A stretch of 64,000 nt of DNA from GCA-2794515 sp034436155 (lineage in GTDB: Bacteria > Chloroflexota > Anaerolineae > Aggregatilineales > Phototrophicaceae). The notes below the pieces were generated by a model. It saw only the letters and a list, made by a program, of their open reading frames with translations, was not told the DNA's origin and did not search any database. Numbering within the stretch: the first letter of the stretch is position 1; each line of letters begins with the position of its first letter. Below are positions 51,331 through 61,200 of the stretch, one piece after another. Made by a program: the position numbers and the translations under genes. The DNA is taken from contig DAOTVP010000010.1 in assembly GCA_034436155.1 (NCBI GenBank), positions 248,001-312,000 on the forward strand, written 5' to 3'.

Positions 51331-52293
51331 TTATTCGGCGAAAATCACCTTCGCGCCTTCGGTATCAATCTGTGTAGCGATGGTTGTTGCCCCATATCCA
51401 TGCGCCACATAAAATTCGCCCATCGCTGTAGCGACTTTTGTGGCAATATCAGCAGAATCACAAATCGCGCATAATGTCGGACCTGCCCCACTAATCACCA
51501 ACCCCAATGCACCATGCGATTTTGCCTCTTGGCGAATTTCGTACAAATGAGGCATCAGATGAGCGCGTGCAGGCTCGACTACCTCATCCGATTCCATCGC
51601 TTTCGCCCATGCTGACCAATCACCTCGATAGAGCGCATCCATAAATCGTGCCATGCCCGATGTCTGTTTTATCATTGTTTTGAGTGGGATATTCGCGGGC
51701 AATACCGCACGCGCTTCGGATGTGAGGACAGAAATATGCGGTGTGACAAGTGCGAAGTGCATATCATCACGGATAGGCAAGCGCAACACACAATCAGGAG
51801 TGATACCATCTACCAACAACAACCCGCCCAATAAGCATGGCGCGATGTTATCGGCATGATACCCACTCACCAACGCTTCCCCTTCCATACAAGCGAGGAG
51901 CAAATCCTCTTTCTTCATGGGATAACCCAGCAACGCATTGGTAGCGACCACCCCCGCTACGGCGCTAGAGGCGCTACTGCCCAATCCACTACCGAGTGGC
52001 AATCCTTTTTTGATCGTGACAGCAAAACCATCTCCGCAACCAATTTGTTTGAGGTATGCCATAATCGCCACAGTCGCCGTATTTTTATGTGCATCGCGTG
52101 GCAATTTGCCGTCATCGCCCTCAATATTCACAATCACGACTTCGGATTTATCATGACGTGAAACCTCGACCACATCACCCAGCGATTGAAATGCCAATCC
52201 CATAATATCGAAGCCGATCCCCATATTTGCCATTGTTGCAGGGGCGAAGGCTTGTACTTTTTGATAGGTGTTTGCGCTAGAATTTATCGCCAA
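51331..52293 (-). CDS. thrB: Homoserine kinase
   Basis: Phosphorylates homoserine, the step before threonine synthase. A GHMP kinase of about 320 residues: FAPATMANMGIGFDIMGLA at the N-terminus and the ATP-binding GLPLGSGLGSSASSAVAGV. The start is set at TTG 52293 because AAGGAT lies about 8 bases upstream and the family begins near here; the frame is open to 52362 but that would overlap the thrC start region. It is divergent from thrC, with about 51 bases between the two starts. Confidence 0.94.
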   Translation of the reverse strand: MAINSSANTYQKVQAFAPATMANMGIGFDIMGLAFQSLGDVVEVSRHDKSEVVIVNIEGDDGKLPRDAHKNTATVAIMAYLKQIGCGDGFAVTIKKGLPLGSGLGSSASSAVAGVVATNALLGYPMKKEDLLLACMEGEALVSGYHADNIAPCLLGGLLLVDGITPDCVLRLPIRDDMHFALVTPHISVLTSEARAVLPANIPLKTMIKQTSGMARFMDALYRGDWSAWAKAMESDEVVEPARAHLMPHLYEIRQEAKSHGALGLVISGAGPTLCAICDSADIATKVATAMGEFYVAHGYGATTIATQIDTEGAKVIFAE

Positions 52294-52344
52294 AACTGTT
52301 ATCCTTAATGCAATGCTAATCAAACACCCAAAGAGGTTACACCA

Positions 52345-53649
52345 ATGTCTAGCAAATTGCAATGTATGGATTGCCAGAAAGAATACCCACTCAATTCAGT
52401 CATTTATGCCTGTACAGCCTGTGGTGGCTTGTTGGATGTGCAACATGATATGGCTGAACTCAAAAAAAGTGTCACACGCCAATTATTTGATGCCCGTATC
52501 GGCACATTCAAAGCCCCCTATAATAGTGGGGTCTGGCGCTATAAAGAACTCATTTATCCCGATGTGGACGAAAACTTGATTGTCAGCAAACCCGAAGGCA
52601 ACACTAATTTATACCATGTCCCTAAACTAGCTCAATGGGCGGGTTTAGACACGCTTTACTTGAAACACGAAGGCGAAAATCCCACAGGGTCGTTCAAAGA
52701 TAGAGGCATGACAGGTGGCGTAACTCATGCCCGTGTATTGGGGATGAGTCGCGTATCGTGTGCCAGCACGGGCAATACATCGGCATCATTGGCATCTTAT
52801 GCCGCCACTGCCGATATGGAGGGCATTATTTTCTTCGAGAATAAAAATATCGCGTTAGGTAAACTCTCGCAAGCGGTCGCCTATGGCGCAACGTGTATTC
52901 AGATTGATGCCGATTTCGATAAAAATTTAGAGCTGGTGCGCCAAGTCTCTATCCGCTTAGGGATTTACGCCCTCAATTCGATTAACCCGTTTCGTTTAGA
53001 GGGGCAAAAGAGCATCATCATTGAGACGATTCATCAACTCAATTGGCAAGTACCGGATTGGATTGTTGTCCCTGGTGGCAATTTGGGTAATACATCTGCA
53101 TTTGGTAAATCACTATACGAAATGCACCAACTGGGATTGATTGATAAAATGCCACGTATCGCTGTCATTCAAGCCAGTGGCGCGAATCCGTTATATCAGA
53201 GTTATCAACGCGGATTTGACCAACTCTCACCAGTCAAAGCCAAAACCATCGCCAGCGCCATCAAAATCGGCAACCCTGTCAATTATCCCAAAGCGATACG
53301 CTCGCTCAAATGGACGAATGGCGTGGTCGAGATGGTCACAGACCAAGACATTATGGATGCCAAAGCCCTGATAGACCGCGCAGGTATCGGTTGTGAACCC
53401 GCTTCAGCGTGTTCATTGGCAGGCGCGAAAAAATTAGTCGAGATGGGTGTTATCCAACCACACGAAATCGTGGTCGGGATGCTGACGGGACATGTCCTCA
53501 AAGACCCTGATGCGACAATCCGATACCATCAAGATGAATTAGCCGATATTCGGGCAAATTATCCCAACCTAATTCATCAGGCGCGTGCCGATGTAGCTGA
53601 AATTGAAGCCATCCTCAACCGTGCAAGCGAAAAGGTGATGCAACCATGA
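52345..53649 (+). CDS. thrC: Threonine synthase
   Basis: PLP enzyme converting O-phosphohomoserine to threonine. 434 residues. An N-terminal zinc-ribbon-like part (CMDCQKEY, then CTACGGLLDV) is followed by the catalytic fold with the PLP lysine in NPTGSFKDRGM, STGNTSASLASYAA and PGGNLGNTSAFGKSL. GAGG precedes the ATG. Its stop overlaps the start of a Nudix gene. Divergent from thrB, allowing shared control of the two last threonine steps. Confidence 0.96.
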   Translation: MSSKLQCMDCQKEYPLNSVIYACTACGGLLDVQHDMAELKKSVTRQLFDARIGTFKAPYNSGVWRYKELIYPDVDENLIVSKPEGNTNLYHVPKLAQWAGLDTLYLKHEGENPTGSFKDRGMTGGVTHARVLGMSRVSCASTGNTSASLASYAATADMEGIIFFENKNIALGKLSQAVAYGATCIQIDADFDKNLELVRQVSIRLGIYALNSINPFRLEGQKSIIIETIHQLNWQVPDWIVVPGGNLGNTSAFGKSLYEMHQLGLIDKMPRIAVIQASGANPLYQSYQRGFDQLSPVKAKTIASAIKIGNPVNYPKAIRSLKWTNGVVEMVTDQDIMDAKALIDRAGIGCEPASACSLAGAKKLVEMGVIQPHEIVVGMLTGHVLKDPDATIRYHQDELADIRANYPNLIHQARADVAEIEAILNRASEKVMQP

Positions 53650-54191
53650 CCATGATTGGGGCGAATATCGCTATCATTCAAGACAATAAAATTTTGCTCA
53701 CCAAACGCGAAGATTTTGAAGTGTGGTGCTTGCCCGGTGGTCAATCAGAAGCGGGCGAATCATTGGCACAAACCGCATTGCGTGAAGCCCGTGAAGAGAC
53801 GGGTTATATCGTCCAGATTGCCCGTCTAGTGGGTGTGTATTCGCGTTTAGGTGGCGGAATTGATATTCATGGCGCGTTGTTTGTGGGCGAAATTATCGGT
53901 GGCGAGATGAAACCTCAAGCCGAAGAGGTCATTGATATTGGATTTTTTAGTTTGGATAATCTGCCCCAACCGATTTTTTGGTGGCACATTCCGCAAATTG
54001 AGGATGCGTTAAGCGGGGTTGGTGGTGGGACGGCGGGATGTAGCTATTTTCATCCTGCCGAAACCGTGACTTCACGCAAGGCACTCTATGAGATGCGGGA
54101 TAATTCGGGCTTATCGCGCTCAGACTTTTATAAATACTATTTTGAATCGCATACTGATAATAAATTCGTGCGCGACATCAAAAACAAATAG
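53646..54191 (+). CDS. Nudix hydrolase
   Basis: A 181-residue Nudix protein with a canonical box, GGQSEAGESLAQTALREARE followed by ETGY. ATG 53646 overlaps the thrC stop; a second ATG at 53652 is possible. C-terminal 60 residues (from about FFSLDNLPQPIFWWHIPQ) may bind substrate. Probably a housecleaning enzyme; substrate unknown. The pairing with thrC is probably only positional. Confidence 0.92.
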   Translation: MTMIGANIAIIQDNKILLTKREDFEVWCLPGGQSEAGESLAQTALREAREETGYIVQIARLVGVYSRLGGGIDIHGALFVGEIIGGEMKPQAEEVIDIGFFSLDNLPQPIFWWHIPQIEDALSGVGGGTAGCSYFHPAETVTSRKALYEMRDNSGLSRSDFYKYYFESHTDNKFVRDIKNK

Positions 54192-54203
54192 GGTGATGCG
54201 TGT

Positions 54204-54227
54204 TGGGGCGCAATAGACAGCGCCCCA
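54204..54227. terminator. Terminator between convergent Nudix and metB genes
   Basis: An 8-bp GC-rich stem, TGGGGCGC (54204-54211) with GCGCCCCA (54220-54227), 8-base loop, between two convergent stops. Confidence 0.7.
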
Positions 54228-54239
54228 CTTCAACAGAAA

Positions 54240-55490
54240 CTATATCACCGCCAATGCTTGCTCTAAATCGGCGAGTAAATCATCCGTTTCTTCGATACCG
54301 AGCGCAAAGCGCACTAAATTATCCTTGATGCCTAACGCGAGGCGTTCTTCAGTGGTTTTTTCGTAATAGCTCATCAACGCGGGTTGTTCGATGAGGCTCT
54401 CGACACCACCCAAACTCGGCGCGATATAGGGGATTTTCATGGCATCAATAAATTTGCCCGTCCGATACAAATCACCATCCACCTCAAAGCTGACCACCCC
54501 ACCGAAGCCTTCCATCTGGGCAACGGCAATGCGATGATCGGGATGCGATTCTAAACCCGGATACCACACCCGTTGAATTTTGGGATGCGATTCTAAAAAT
54601 TGCGCCACTGCCAACGCATTAGCATTCTGTTGACGCACACGCACACCGAGCGTCTTGATGCCCCTATCCAACAAGAAGGCATTTTGCGGGTCTACAACAC
54701 CGCCCAACACCCCTCTGGCATCGCGCAGGGCTTTAATGCGGTCTTTGCGTCCAACAATCACCCCCGCCAATAAATCATTATGTCCCGATAAATATTTGGT
54801 GGCGCTATGTACCACAAAATCAATCCCCCACTCGATAGGGCGTTGATTAATCGGCGTGGCGAAGGTGCTATCTATCAAGGTCATCACGCGATATTGCCGC
54901 CCCAAATAGGCAATGCGTTCTAAATCGGCAATTCGCAAATAGGGATTCGTTGGGCTTTCAGAGATGATAAAGCGCGTCTTTTTGGGGATAATTGCCGCTT
55001 CGAGCGCGTCATAATCGCCATTTTCGACCACCGTGGTTTCGATACCAAATCGCTTGAGGAAGGTTAAACAGAATTGACGGGTACGCCGATAGCAATCACT
55101 CGTCATGACGATATGCGCCCCTGCGGGCAATACCGCCAACAAGATTGATGTGACAGCATTCATGCCCGATGAATATAAAACCGCATCTTCGCCACCATCC
55201 AACGCCGCAAGGCGCGATTCGACTGCCGCTACAGTAGGATTGCCATAACGCCCATATTCTTCGCGTTCATGACCATCACCCCATGTTTTGCTTTCCATGA
55301 AATCAATCAAATCTTGGGTATCGGCGAAGGTATAGGTTGCGGTTTGGACGATGGGCGTGTGGAGTGCGTTATAGGCTTTTTTACGCCGAACACCACCATG
55401 TACTGCGCGGGTGCTATGCCCGTTAGCACATCGTGGTTCTACTGTTTCTACTTCGTCTGTATCTGTTGCTACCTCATGAAGAGTTCCCAT
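54240..55490 (-). CDS. metB: Cystathionine gamma-synthase, riboswitch-controlled
   Basis: A Cys/Met-metabolism PLP enzyme of about 416 residues. HSATKYLSGHNDLLAG holds the PLP lysine. ESPTNPYLRI, DSTFATPINQ, VWYPGLESHPDH and KIPYIAPSLGGVESL match cystathionine gamma-synthase, with TSDCYRRTRQF as in the plant-type enzymes. It would join an activated homoserine with cysteine for methionine synthesis. An N-terminal extension of about 25 residues is acidic. ATG 55490 is preferred, as AAAGGG lies upstream, over an ATG at 55523 with no such site. Upstream is a SAM-I riboswitch, which fits. Homoserine enzymes thrB and thrC are close by. Confidence 0.93.
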   Translation of the reverse strand: MGTLHEVATDTDEVETVEPRCANGHSTRAVHGGVRRKKAYNALHTPIVQTATYTFADTQDLIDFMESKTWGDGHEREEYGRYGNPTVAAVESRLAALDGGEDAVLYSSGMNAVTSILLAVLPAGAHIVMTSDCYRRTRQFCLTFLKRFGIETTVVENGDYDALEAAIIPKKTRFIISESPTNPYLRIADLERIAYLGRQYRVMTLIDSTFATPINQRPIEWGIDFVVHSATKYLSGHNDLLAGVIVGRKDRIKALRDARGVLGGVVDPQNAFLLDRGIKTLGVRVRQQNANALAVAQFLESHPKIQRVWYPGLESHPDHRIAVAQMEGFGGVVSFEVDGDLYRTGKFIDAMKIPYIAPSLGGVESLIEQPALMSYYEKTTEERLALGIKDNLVRFALGIEETDDLLADLEQALAVI

Positions 55491-55534
55491 TGTGTTAAAA
55501 ATCCCTTTCTTAAATCTTGCCATATAAACACAAC

Positions 55535-55568
55535 GCCGATTGTTGGTTCATCTTATCCAACAATCGGC
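55535..55568 (-). repeat. Perfect hairpin in the metB leader
   Basis: A 12-bp perfect stem, GCCGATTGTTGG with CCAACAATCGGC, and a 10-base loop, between the riboswitch terminator and the metB start. No T-run follows. It may stabilise the transcript or affect initiation. Confidence 0.55.
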
Positions 55569-55584
55569 AAGGGTATACTCTGCA

Positions 55585-55616
55585 AACAAAAAGTCCCTTT
55601 ATGCTTAAAGAGACTT
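55585..55616 (-). terminator. Expression-platform terminator of the SAM riboswitch
   Basis: On the minus strand, AAGTCTCTTTA-agca-TAAAGGGACTT forms an 11-bp stem with one U-G pair and is followed by TTTGTTT. It lies 44 bases after the aptamer and should stop transcription when SAM is bound. Confidence 0.8.
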
Positions 55617-55659
55617 AGCGTCATGTGAACTCTACAAACAAATAGAATTTCATGATACG

Positions 55660-55775
55660 CTCTCATCTGTCAGCAGAATGTCCGCCGTCGGAATTGGCAC
55701 CTTCCCCCCCGCTTTACATTGGGGGTGGTTGCCGCGGTTTCATAGGGCCGTTCCCTCCACCGCTCTGGATAAGAG
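55660..55775 (-). promoter_or_regulatory. SAM-I (S-box) riboswitch
   Basis: Binds S-adenosylmethionine and turns off the downstream gene. The minus-strand RNA shows the full S-box set: P1 CTCTTATC (55775-55768) paired with GATGAGAG (55667-55660), the conserved AGAGCGGTGGAGGGAACGG, GGCCCTATGAAACC, CGGCAACC, a GC-rich P3 and GGTGCCAATTCC, and the P1-closing GACAGATGAG. It is followed by a terminator and then metB, so it is an attenuation-type switch. Confidence 0.95.
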
Positions 55776-55779
55776 TTTT

Positions 55780-55807
55780 ACAATATGAGAACAATAACAT
55801 AAAACAA
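55780..55807 (-). promoter_or_regulatory. Candidate promoter of the riboswitch-metB transcript
   Basis: On the minus strand, TTGTTT (55807-55802), 16-bp spacer, TATTGT (55785-55780). The predicted start, near 55773, coincides with the 5' end of the SAM-I aptamer. Confidence 0.45.
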
Positions 55808-55889
55808 AAAATAAATCAACTATCCACACAAAATTCTTAAAATGCGTTATACTGAATAGCAGATAACAAACGATAGTAGGTGGTTGTAT

Positions 55890-56243
55890 ATGAAATTCAA
55901 TGTGATGATTATGAGTGGGTCTGAAGATGGGACAACCCTCACCTACGACTCGACACAAGGTGATGGTCAACAAAGTGATAGCACATGGCAAATTAGTATT
56001 GGTCGTAAAGAAGAAAATGACCTGTGTTTACGCAACGACACGTATGTGTCGCGCTATCATGCCAATATCATTTTCAGAGATAATCGTTTATGGTTACAAG
56101 ATTGTGATAGCACCAACGGGACATTTGTCGAAAACGAACACGATTTTTTCGATGACCATCCCATCAAAGGCACTATCAGTATCGAAGAAAATCAGTTATT
56201 CCGCATTGGACGTACATGGTTGCGAATTCAGGTAATCGAGTAA
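55890..56243 (+). CDS. FHA-domain protein
   Basis: A 117-residue protein that is little more than one forkhead-associated domain, which binds phosphothreonine. Conserved residues: ISIGRKEENDLCL (Gly-Arg), YVSRYHANI (Ser-x-x-His) and DSTNGTFV (Asn-Gly-Thr). ATG 55890 has AGGTGG upstream. It begins 3 bases before the next gene's start after its stop, and two kinase-like genes follow on the same strand. It may read their phosphorylation; this is inference. Confidence 0.92.
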   Translation: MKFNVMIMSGSEDGTTLTYDSTQGDGQQSDSTWQISIGRKEENDLCLRNDTYVSRYHANIIFRDNRLWLQDCDSTNGTFVENEHDFFDDHPIKGTISIEENQLFRIGRTWLRIQVIE

Positions 56244-56246
56244 AAC

Positions 56247-58175
56247 ATGCCAAATATTCCATACAGAGATATCCTTATCGGTGCAAGACAAGAAGCCTTC
56301 AGAATGCGTCACTTCTTTGTGGGCGTAGAGCATTTATTCATCGCCCTGCTCGAAATTCGTGGGAGTTTGACCAGCAAACTCATGCAAGAGTATGGCTTAG
56401 CGCCTGAATATGTGATCGATGCCATCCGCCGTAAAATAGGCAAAGGGAGCAAACAACGCCTCTGGGCGGGAATTCCCAATACCCCACGAGTCAAAGTCCT
56501 CGAAAATATCGCCTATGATATTGCGATGGAAACAGGGCGGGATGAAATTTATGAACGTGATTTGCTCATCGCCATGCTCGATGAGGGCGATAGCATCCCC
56601 TTACGGGTCATTCGTGCGCTCGGTATTACCGATTTTCATGCCCTGCGCGATATGGCACAAACATTCACGATTAACAGCGAAACACAACAAGCCTACGTCA
56701 AAGTTGAATTCGGCGAGGGGTTTAATCGGGATGAAATGCTCACCAAAGATCAGATGTTTGTGCTTCGGCGCATGTTCGCCAATTATGCCCAAATTCGTGT
56801 CGAATATCGGCTCACTGGGGGATATAGCCAAGCCACGTTATTGGTCGTCACCCCAATTCGTCCAGACCAACAAGAGGATGCGACTGTCGCCGTTAAACTT
56901 CATCATGTGGATGCCATTTTGGATGAGGCACAACGGTATGAATCGCATGTAAAAGCCAAATTACCGCCCATGACGGCGCGTATTGAAGATAAACCCACCG
57001 CGCCCGATTCATCTGATTTAGCGGGCATAAAATACACCCTCATCACTCAAAACAACCAACCCCCACGTGATTTACGTGCTATCTTGAATGAATGGGAAGC
57101 CGAAAAATTATCCAATTGGCTCACCGACACCTTCTTCCCAACCTTTGGACGCATGTGGTGGACACAAAATCGTGAATTTCGCTTTCAGGTATGGCGCGAA
57201 TACGACTGGTTATTACCTCCCATCTTGACCCTCGAATTGGTCAAAGATAAACCCATTCCACCGAATGCCTATGTGTTACGGATGCCTGTCAAACGTGCCA
57301 AACTCCATCGTCTAGATTTTGGGGATACAGTCGCGGTCGAAAATTTCGTCGTGCAAAAAGTGTATGCCGAGCGCCATGCGATTCAACTCGCCGTTGGGCA
57401 AGGCACAGATTCCGCCAGCGCCTATAAAATCGAAATTCGGGGCATAGACTTTAACACAGACACCTATTATCGGGGTGAAGTGGTCGAAAATGTTGTCGGC
57501 ACAGTTTGGCAAACACGCGGTCAACAACTCATTAATGCCGTCCGCGCCCTTATCCCCGATTTTGATGCCCATAACGAAAAAATCCCTCTCCATGTGGCGG
57601 GTCTGGAAAAGATCCCGAATCCTATTTTAATGTATGAAGGGTTACTCGATAGTTTTGTCAATGGGACAACCGCCACCATTCATGGCGATTTGCATCCGGG
57701 CAACATCATGATAGGTCCCAAAGAAAGCGCCTTTCTCATCGATTTTGCTCATACCCGCGAAGGACACACCATTTTTGATTGGGCAACACTCGAAATTAGC
57801 CTGCTCAATGACTACATCATGCCCTATGTCGGCGAATCATGGGATGAAGCACGACGTATCGTTGGCTATTTACACCATCTGAATGGTGGCGAATTGCACA
57901 ATGATATGCCCCAAGCTCTCAAATCACGTTTTGGTGTCTTAAAATCATTACGTGGTTTAGTCAAATTATGCCTCGCCAATGAACACCAATGGTCAGAATA
58001 TTATATCGCCCTCGCCTTTTGTAGCCTGCGGGCGCTCACATGGGAAACCGTATCACTTGCGGGTCGCCGTTTGATGGTCTTGGTGGGCGGATTAGCTATC
58101 CACGAATTACGCACACGCTTCCGTCCAAGTGATGATAATACCGAAGATACAGAAGATACCTATCGCAGTTTCTGA
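56247..58175 (+). CDS. ClpN-domain and APH-like kinase fusion
   Basis: A 642-residue cytoplasmic protein. Residues 1-145 look like the double Clp N-domain repeat (ARQEAFRMRHFFVGVEHLFI, then VLENIAYDIAMETGRDEIY), which in ClpA/C binds adaptors and substrates. The C-terminal half (about 330-600) is an aminoglycoside-phosphotransferase-like kinase: the catalytic loop HGDLHPGNIM (H479, D481, N486) and the metal Asp in LIDFAHT (D499). The middle is not recognised. It recalls the kinase-like domains found in bacterial NTPase-based conflict systems, though I cannot confirm the family. It starts 3 bases after the FHA gene, and the STK-nSTAND-WD40 gene follows by 61 bases. Confidence 0.75.
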   Translation: MPNIPYRDILIGARQEAFRMRHFFVGVEHLFIALLEIRGSLTSKLMQEYGLAPEYVIDAIRRKIGKGSKQRLWAGIPNTPRVKVLENIAYDIAMETGRDEIYERDLLIAMLDEGDSIPLRVIRALGITDFHALRDMAQTFTINSETQQAYVKVEFGEGFNRDEMLTKDQMFVLRRMFANYAQIRVEYRLTGGYSQATLLVVTPIRPDQQEDATVAVKLHHVDAILDEAQRYESHVKAKLPPMTARIEDKPTAPDSSDLAGIKYTLITQNNQPPRDLRAILNEWEAEKLSNWLTDTFFPTFGRMWWTQNREFRFQVWREYDWLLPPILTLELVKDKPIPPNAYVLRMPVKRAKLHRLDFGDTVAVENFVVQKVYAERHAIQLAVGQGTDSASAYKIEIRGIDFNTDTYYRGEVVENVVGTVWQTRGQQLINAVRALIPDFDAHNEKIPLHVAGLEKIPNPILMYEGLLDSFVNGTTATIHGDLHPGNIMIGPKESAFLIDFAHTREGHTIFDWATLEISLLNDYIMPYVGESWDEARRIVGYLHHLNGGELHNDMPQALKSRFGVLKSLRGLVKLCLANEHQWSEYYIALAFCSLRALTWETVSLAGRRLMVLVGGLAIHELRTRFRPSDDNTEDTEDTYRSF

Positions 58176-58236
58176 TGCTGTTTGGTTATAATAGCACGAT
58201 TGCTTTTATCATCCTAAAAAACCGAAAAGGCAACCT

Positions 58237-61200
58237 ATGGAAGACCTAAGCGGACGTATCATCAAAACTTACGAACTAGAAGAACGAATTGGCATTGGTG
58301 GGTTTGGGGTTGTATACCGCGCCTATCAAAAATTGATCGGGCGCGAAGTAGCTATCAAGATTATTTTGCCCGAATATGCCAATAAACCCGATTTTATTCG
58401 CCGATTTGAAGTCGAAGCCCAACTCATCGCCCGCTTAGAGCATCCCCATATCGTACCCCTCTATGATTATTGGCGCGAACCAAGTGGTGCATATCTGGTC
58501 ATGCGCTGGTTACGTGGGGGTAGCATTCAAGAACTCATCAAAAAACAAGGCGCGATAGATCTTGCGACTATCAGCAAAATACTTACACAAATCAGCGAAG
58601 CCTTGATGGTGGCGCATCGGCAAGGCGTTGTTCACCGTGACTTAAAACCCGAAAATATTTTACTCGATACCGAAGGCAATGCCTATCTATCCGATTTTGG
58701 CATCGCCAAAGATTTAACAGATAATCAAGCCATCACTCAAAATAATGCTATTTTAGGCTCACCCGCTTATTTATCGCCTGAACAAATTAAAGGCGAAAGT
58801 GTCACCGCCCAAAGTGATATTTATGCCATGGGCATCGTTCTATACGAAATGCTCACCGGCAAACGCCCCTACGAAGCAACATCCCCCGCCACATTGATGT
58901 ATAAACATCTCAGCGAACCCTTACCCGACATCAACACACATGTAGAGGGGTTGCCAATTGAACTCAATATGGTGTTGGCACGCGCCACTGCCAAAGACCC
59001 CGCCGAGCGTTACGAGAATATCCTCGACTTTGCACGCGGCTTTCGCCATGCTATCAAAGAGGTCGAAAGCCCCACGGGGACGCTCATCCTCACCAGTTCT
59101 GGTATCAATACGCCAGACCCCGAAAATCCATATAAAGGCTTACGCGCCTTTCAACAATATGATGCCGCCGATTTTTATGGGCGCGAAAGTTTCACCCTCA
59201 ACGTCATCAATCGCCTGCTCGAAGAAACACCCAACGCTCGTTTTTTAGCGGTTGTCGGTCCCAGTGGGAGCGGTAAATCTAGCGCCGTCAAAGCGGGTGT
59301 TTTGCCCGCCTTGCGCGACAATGCCATCCCAGGATCTAAAGATTGGTTCATTATCGAGATGCTACCAGGGCTAGACCCAATGGAAGAACTCGAAGCCGCC
59401 TTGCTCAGAATCGCAGTCAATCCACCCGATAGCCTGTTGAATCAACTCATGCAAGATGAGCGCGGATTGGTACGGGCATTAAAGCGCGTTTTGCCCGATG
59501 ATGAAACCGAATTGTTGTTGCTCATAGACCAATTTGAAGAATTATTCACCTTAGTGGATGAAGAACACAAACGTACCCATTTTATGGATAGCCTCATCAC
59601 GGCGATTTCTGAACCGCGTAGTCGCTTGCGTGTGATTATCACCCTACGCGCCGATTTTTATGATAAACCACTCAATTATGCCCGTTTTGGCGAACTCATG
59701 CGCCAGCGCACAGAGGTGATATTACCCCTCAATACCGAAGAATTAGAACGCGCCATTAGCGCCCCCGCTAAACGCGCTAATTTGGTGTTGGAAGATGGCT
59801 TGGTGACGAATATCGTTGCCGATGTCAATAATCAACCAGGGGCGCTTCCCCTGCTCCAATATGCCCTCACGGAGTTATTTGAACGCCGAAACGGTCTCAT
59901 GCTCACCAACGAAGCCTATAACGAAATTGGTGGGACGATGGGCGCATTGGCGCGTCGTGCCGATGAATTGTATGAAGGGTTGGGTGATGAAGGGCAAACC
60001 CTCGCCAAGCAGTTATTTTTACGCCTTGTGACATTGGGTGAAGGCACAGAAGATACTCGCCGTCGTGTTTTACAAAGCGAATTACTCTCTATCGGCAACA
60101 ACCCAGAAGAAATGCAAATGGTCATCGAAGGTTTTGGGCGCTATCGCCTCCTCACATTCGACCACGACCCACAAACCCGCAGTTCGACAGTCGAAGTAGC
60201 GCACGAGGCGCTCATCCGCCAATGGGGATTATTGCGTGAATGGCTCAATGCCAGTCGTGAAGATTTACGCATCCAACGCCGCTTGACCGCATCGGTTGAG
60301 GATTGGCAAAACTCAAAACAAGACCCCAGTTTCTTGTTGAGGGGTATGCGCCTAGAGCAAATCGAGGCATGGCAAGCCACATCCGATTTAGAACTGAATG
60401 CCGAAGAAGCGCAATATGTCCAAGCCAGTATCGCAGAACGGGAACGCCTCCTCACAGCAGAACGGGAACGTCAAGCACGCGAGAAATTACTCGAAAAACG
60501 GTCTGAGCAACGCTTACGTGCCTTAGTTATTTTCATGAGTGTGGCGGCATTTATTGGTATTGCGCTCGCCATTTTTGCTTTCTCACAAAGCCAAGAGGCA
60601 CAAAATGCACGCAATCAAGCCCTTAAAAACGAACAAGAAGCGCAATTGGCACGTAGTTTAGCAGAGCAAAGCGCGGCAGAAGCCCGTAGTTTGGCGCTCG
60701 CCGCCAATGCCCGTAACGAATTGGTCAATGGCAATTCAACATTGAGCATCGCACTTGCTTCTGTTGCAGAAGCCAATTATCAGCCCGCCCCTGTCGAAGT
60801 CAAACGCATTCTATCTACTGCTATCTTGAACAGTGGTGTCCGCGCCCGTTACGAAGGGCATACAGGTGCGGTTTTGACCACCGCCTTCAGCCATGATGGA
60901 CGCTATGGCTTATCTGGTTCAAGTGACGGCACAATTCGCATCTGGGATAACCAATCGCGCCAATTCGTGCGCGATATATCGCTCGGAGAAACCATCATTA
61001 CACGAATTGTCTATCATCCAACCGAACAACAATTTGCAGTAGCCACCACCAATAACCAGATTATCTTATTCTCGCTCGATGGTGAAGAAATCCGCCGTTT
61101 TGATGGTCACACCGATATGGTGACAAGCCTCGCTTTTAACGGAGATGGCTCGCAACTGCTATCAGGCAGTTTAGATCGCACCTTACGCCTGTGGGATACA

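Noticed and set aside
55652..55840. 62-codon plus-strand frame
   Set aside because: It lies antisense to the SAM-I riboswitch, which explains the conserved bases.
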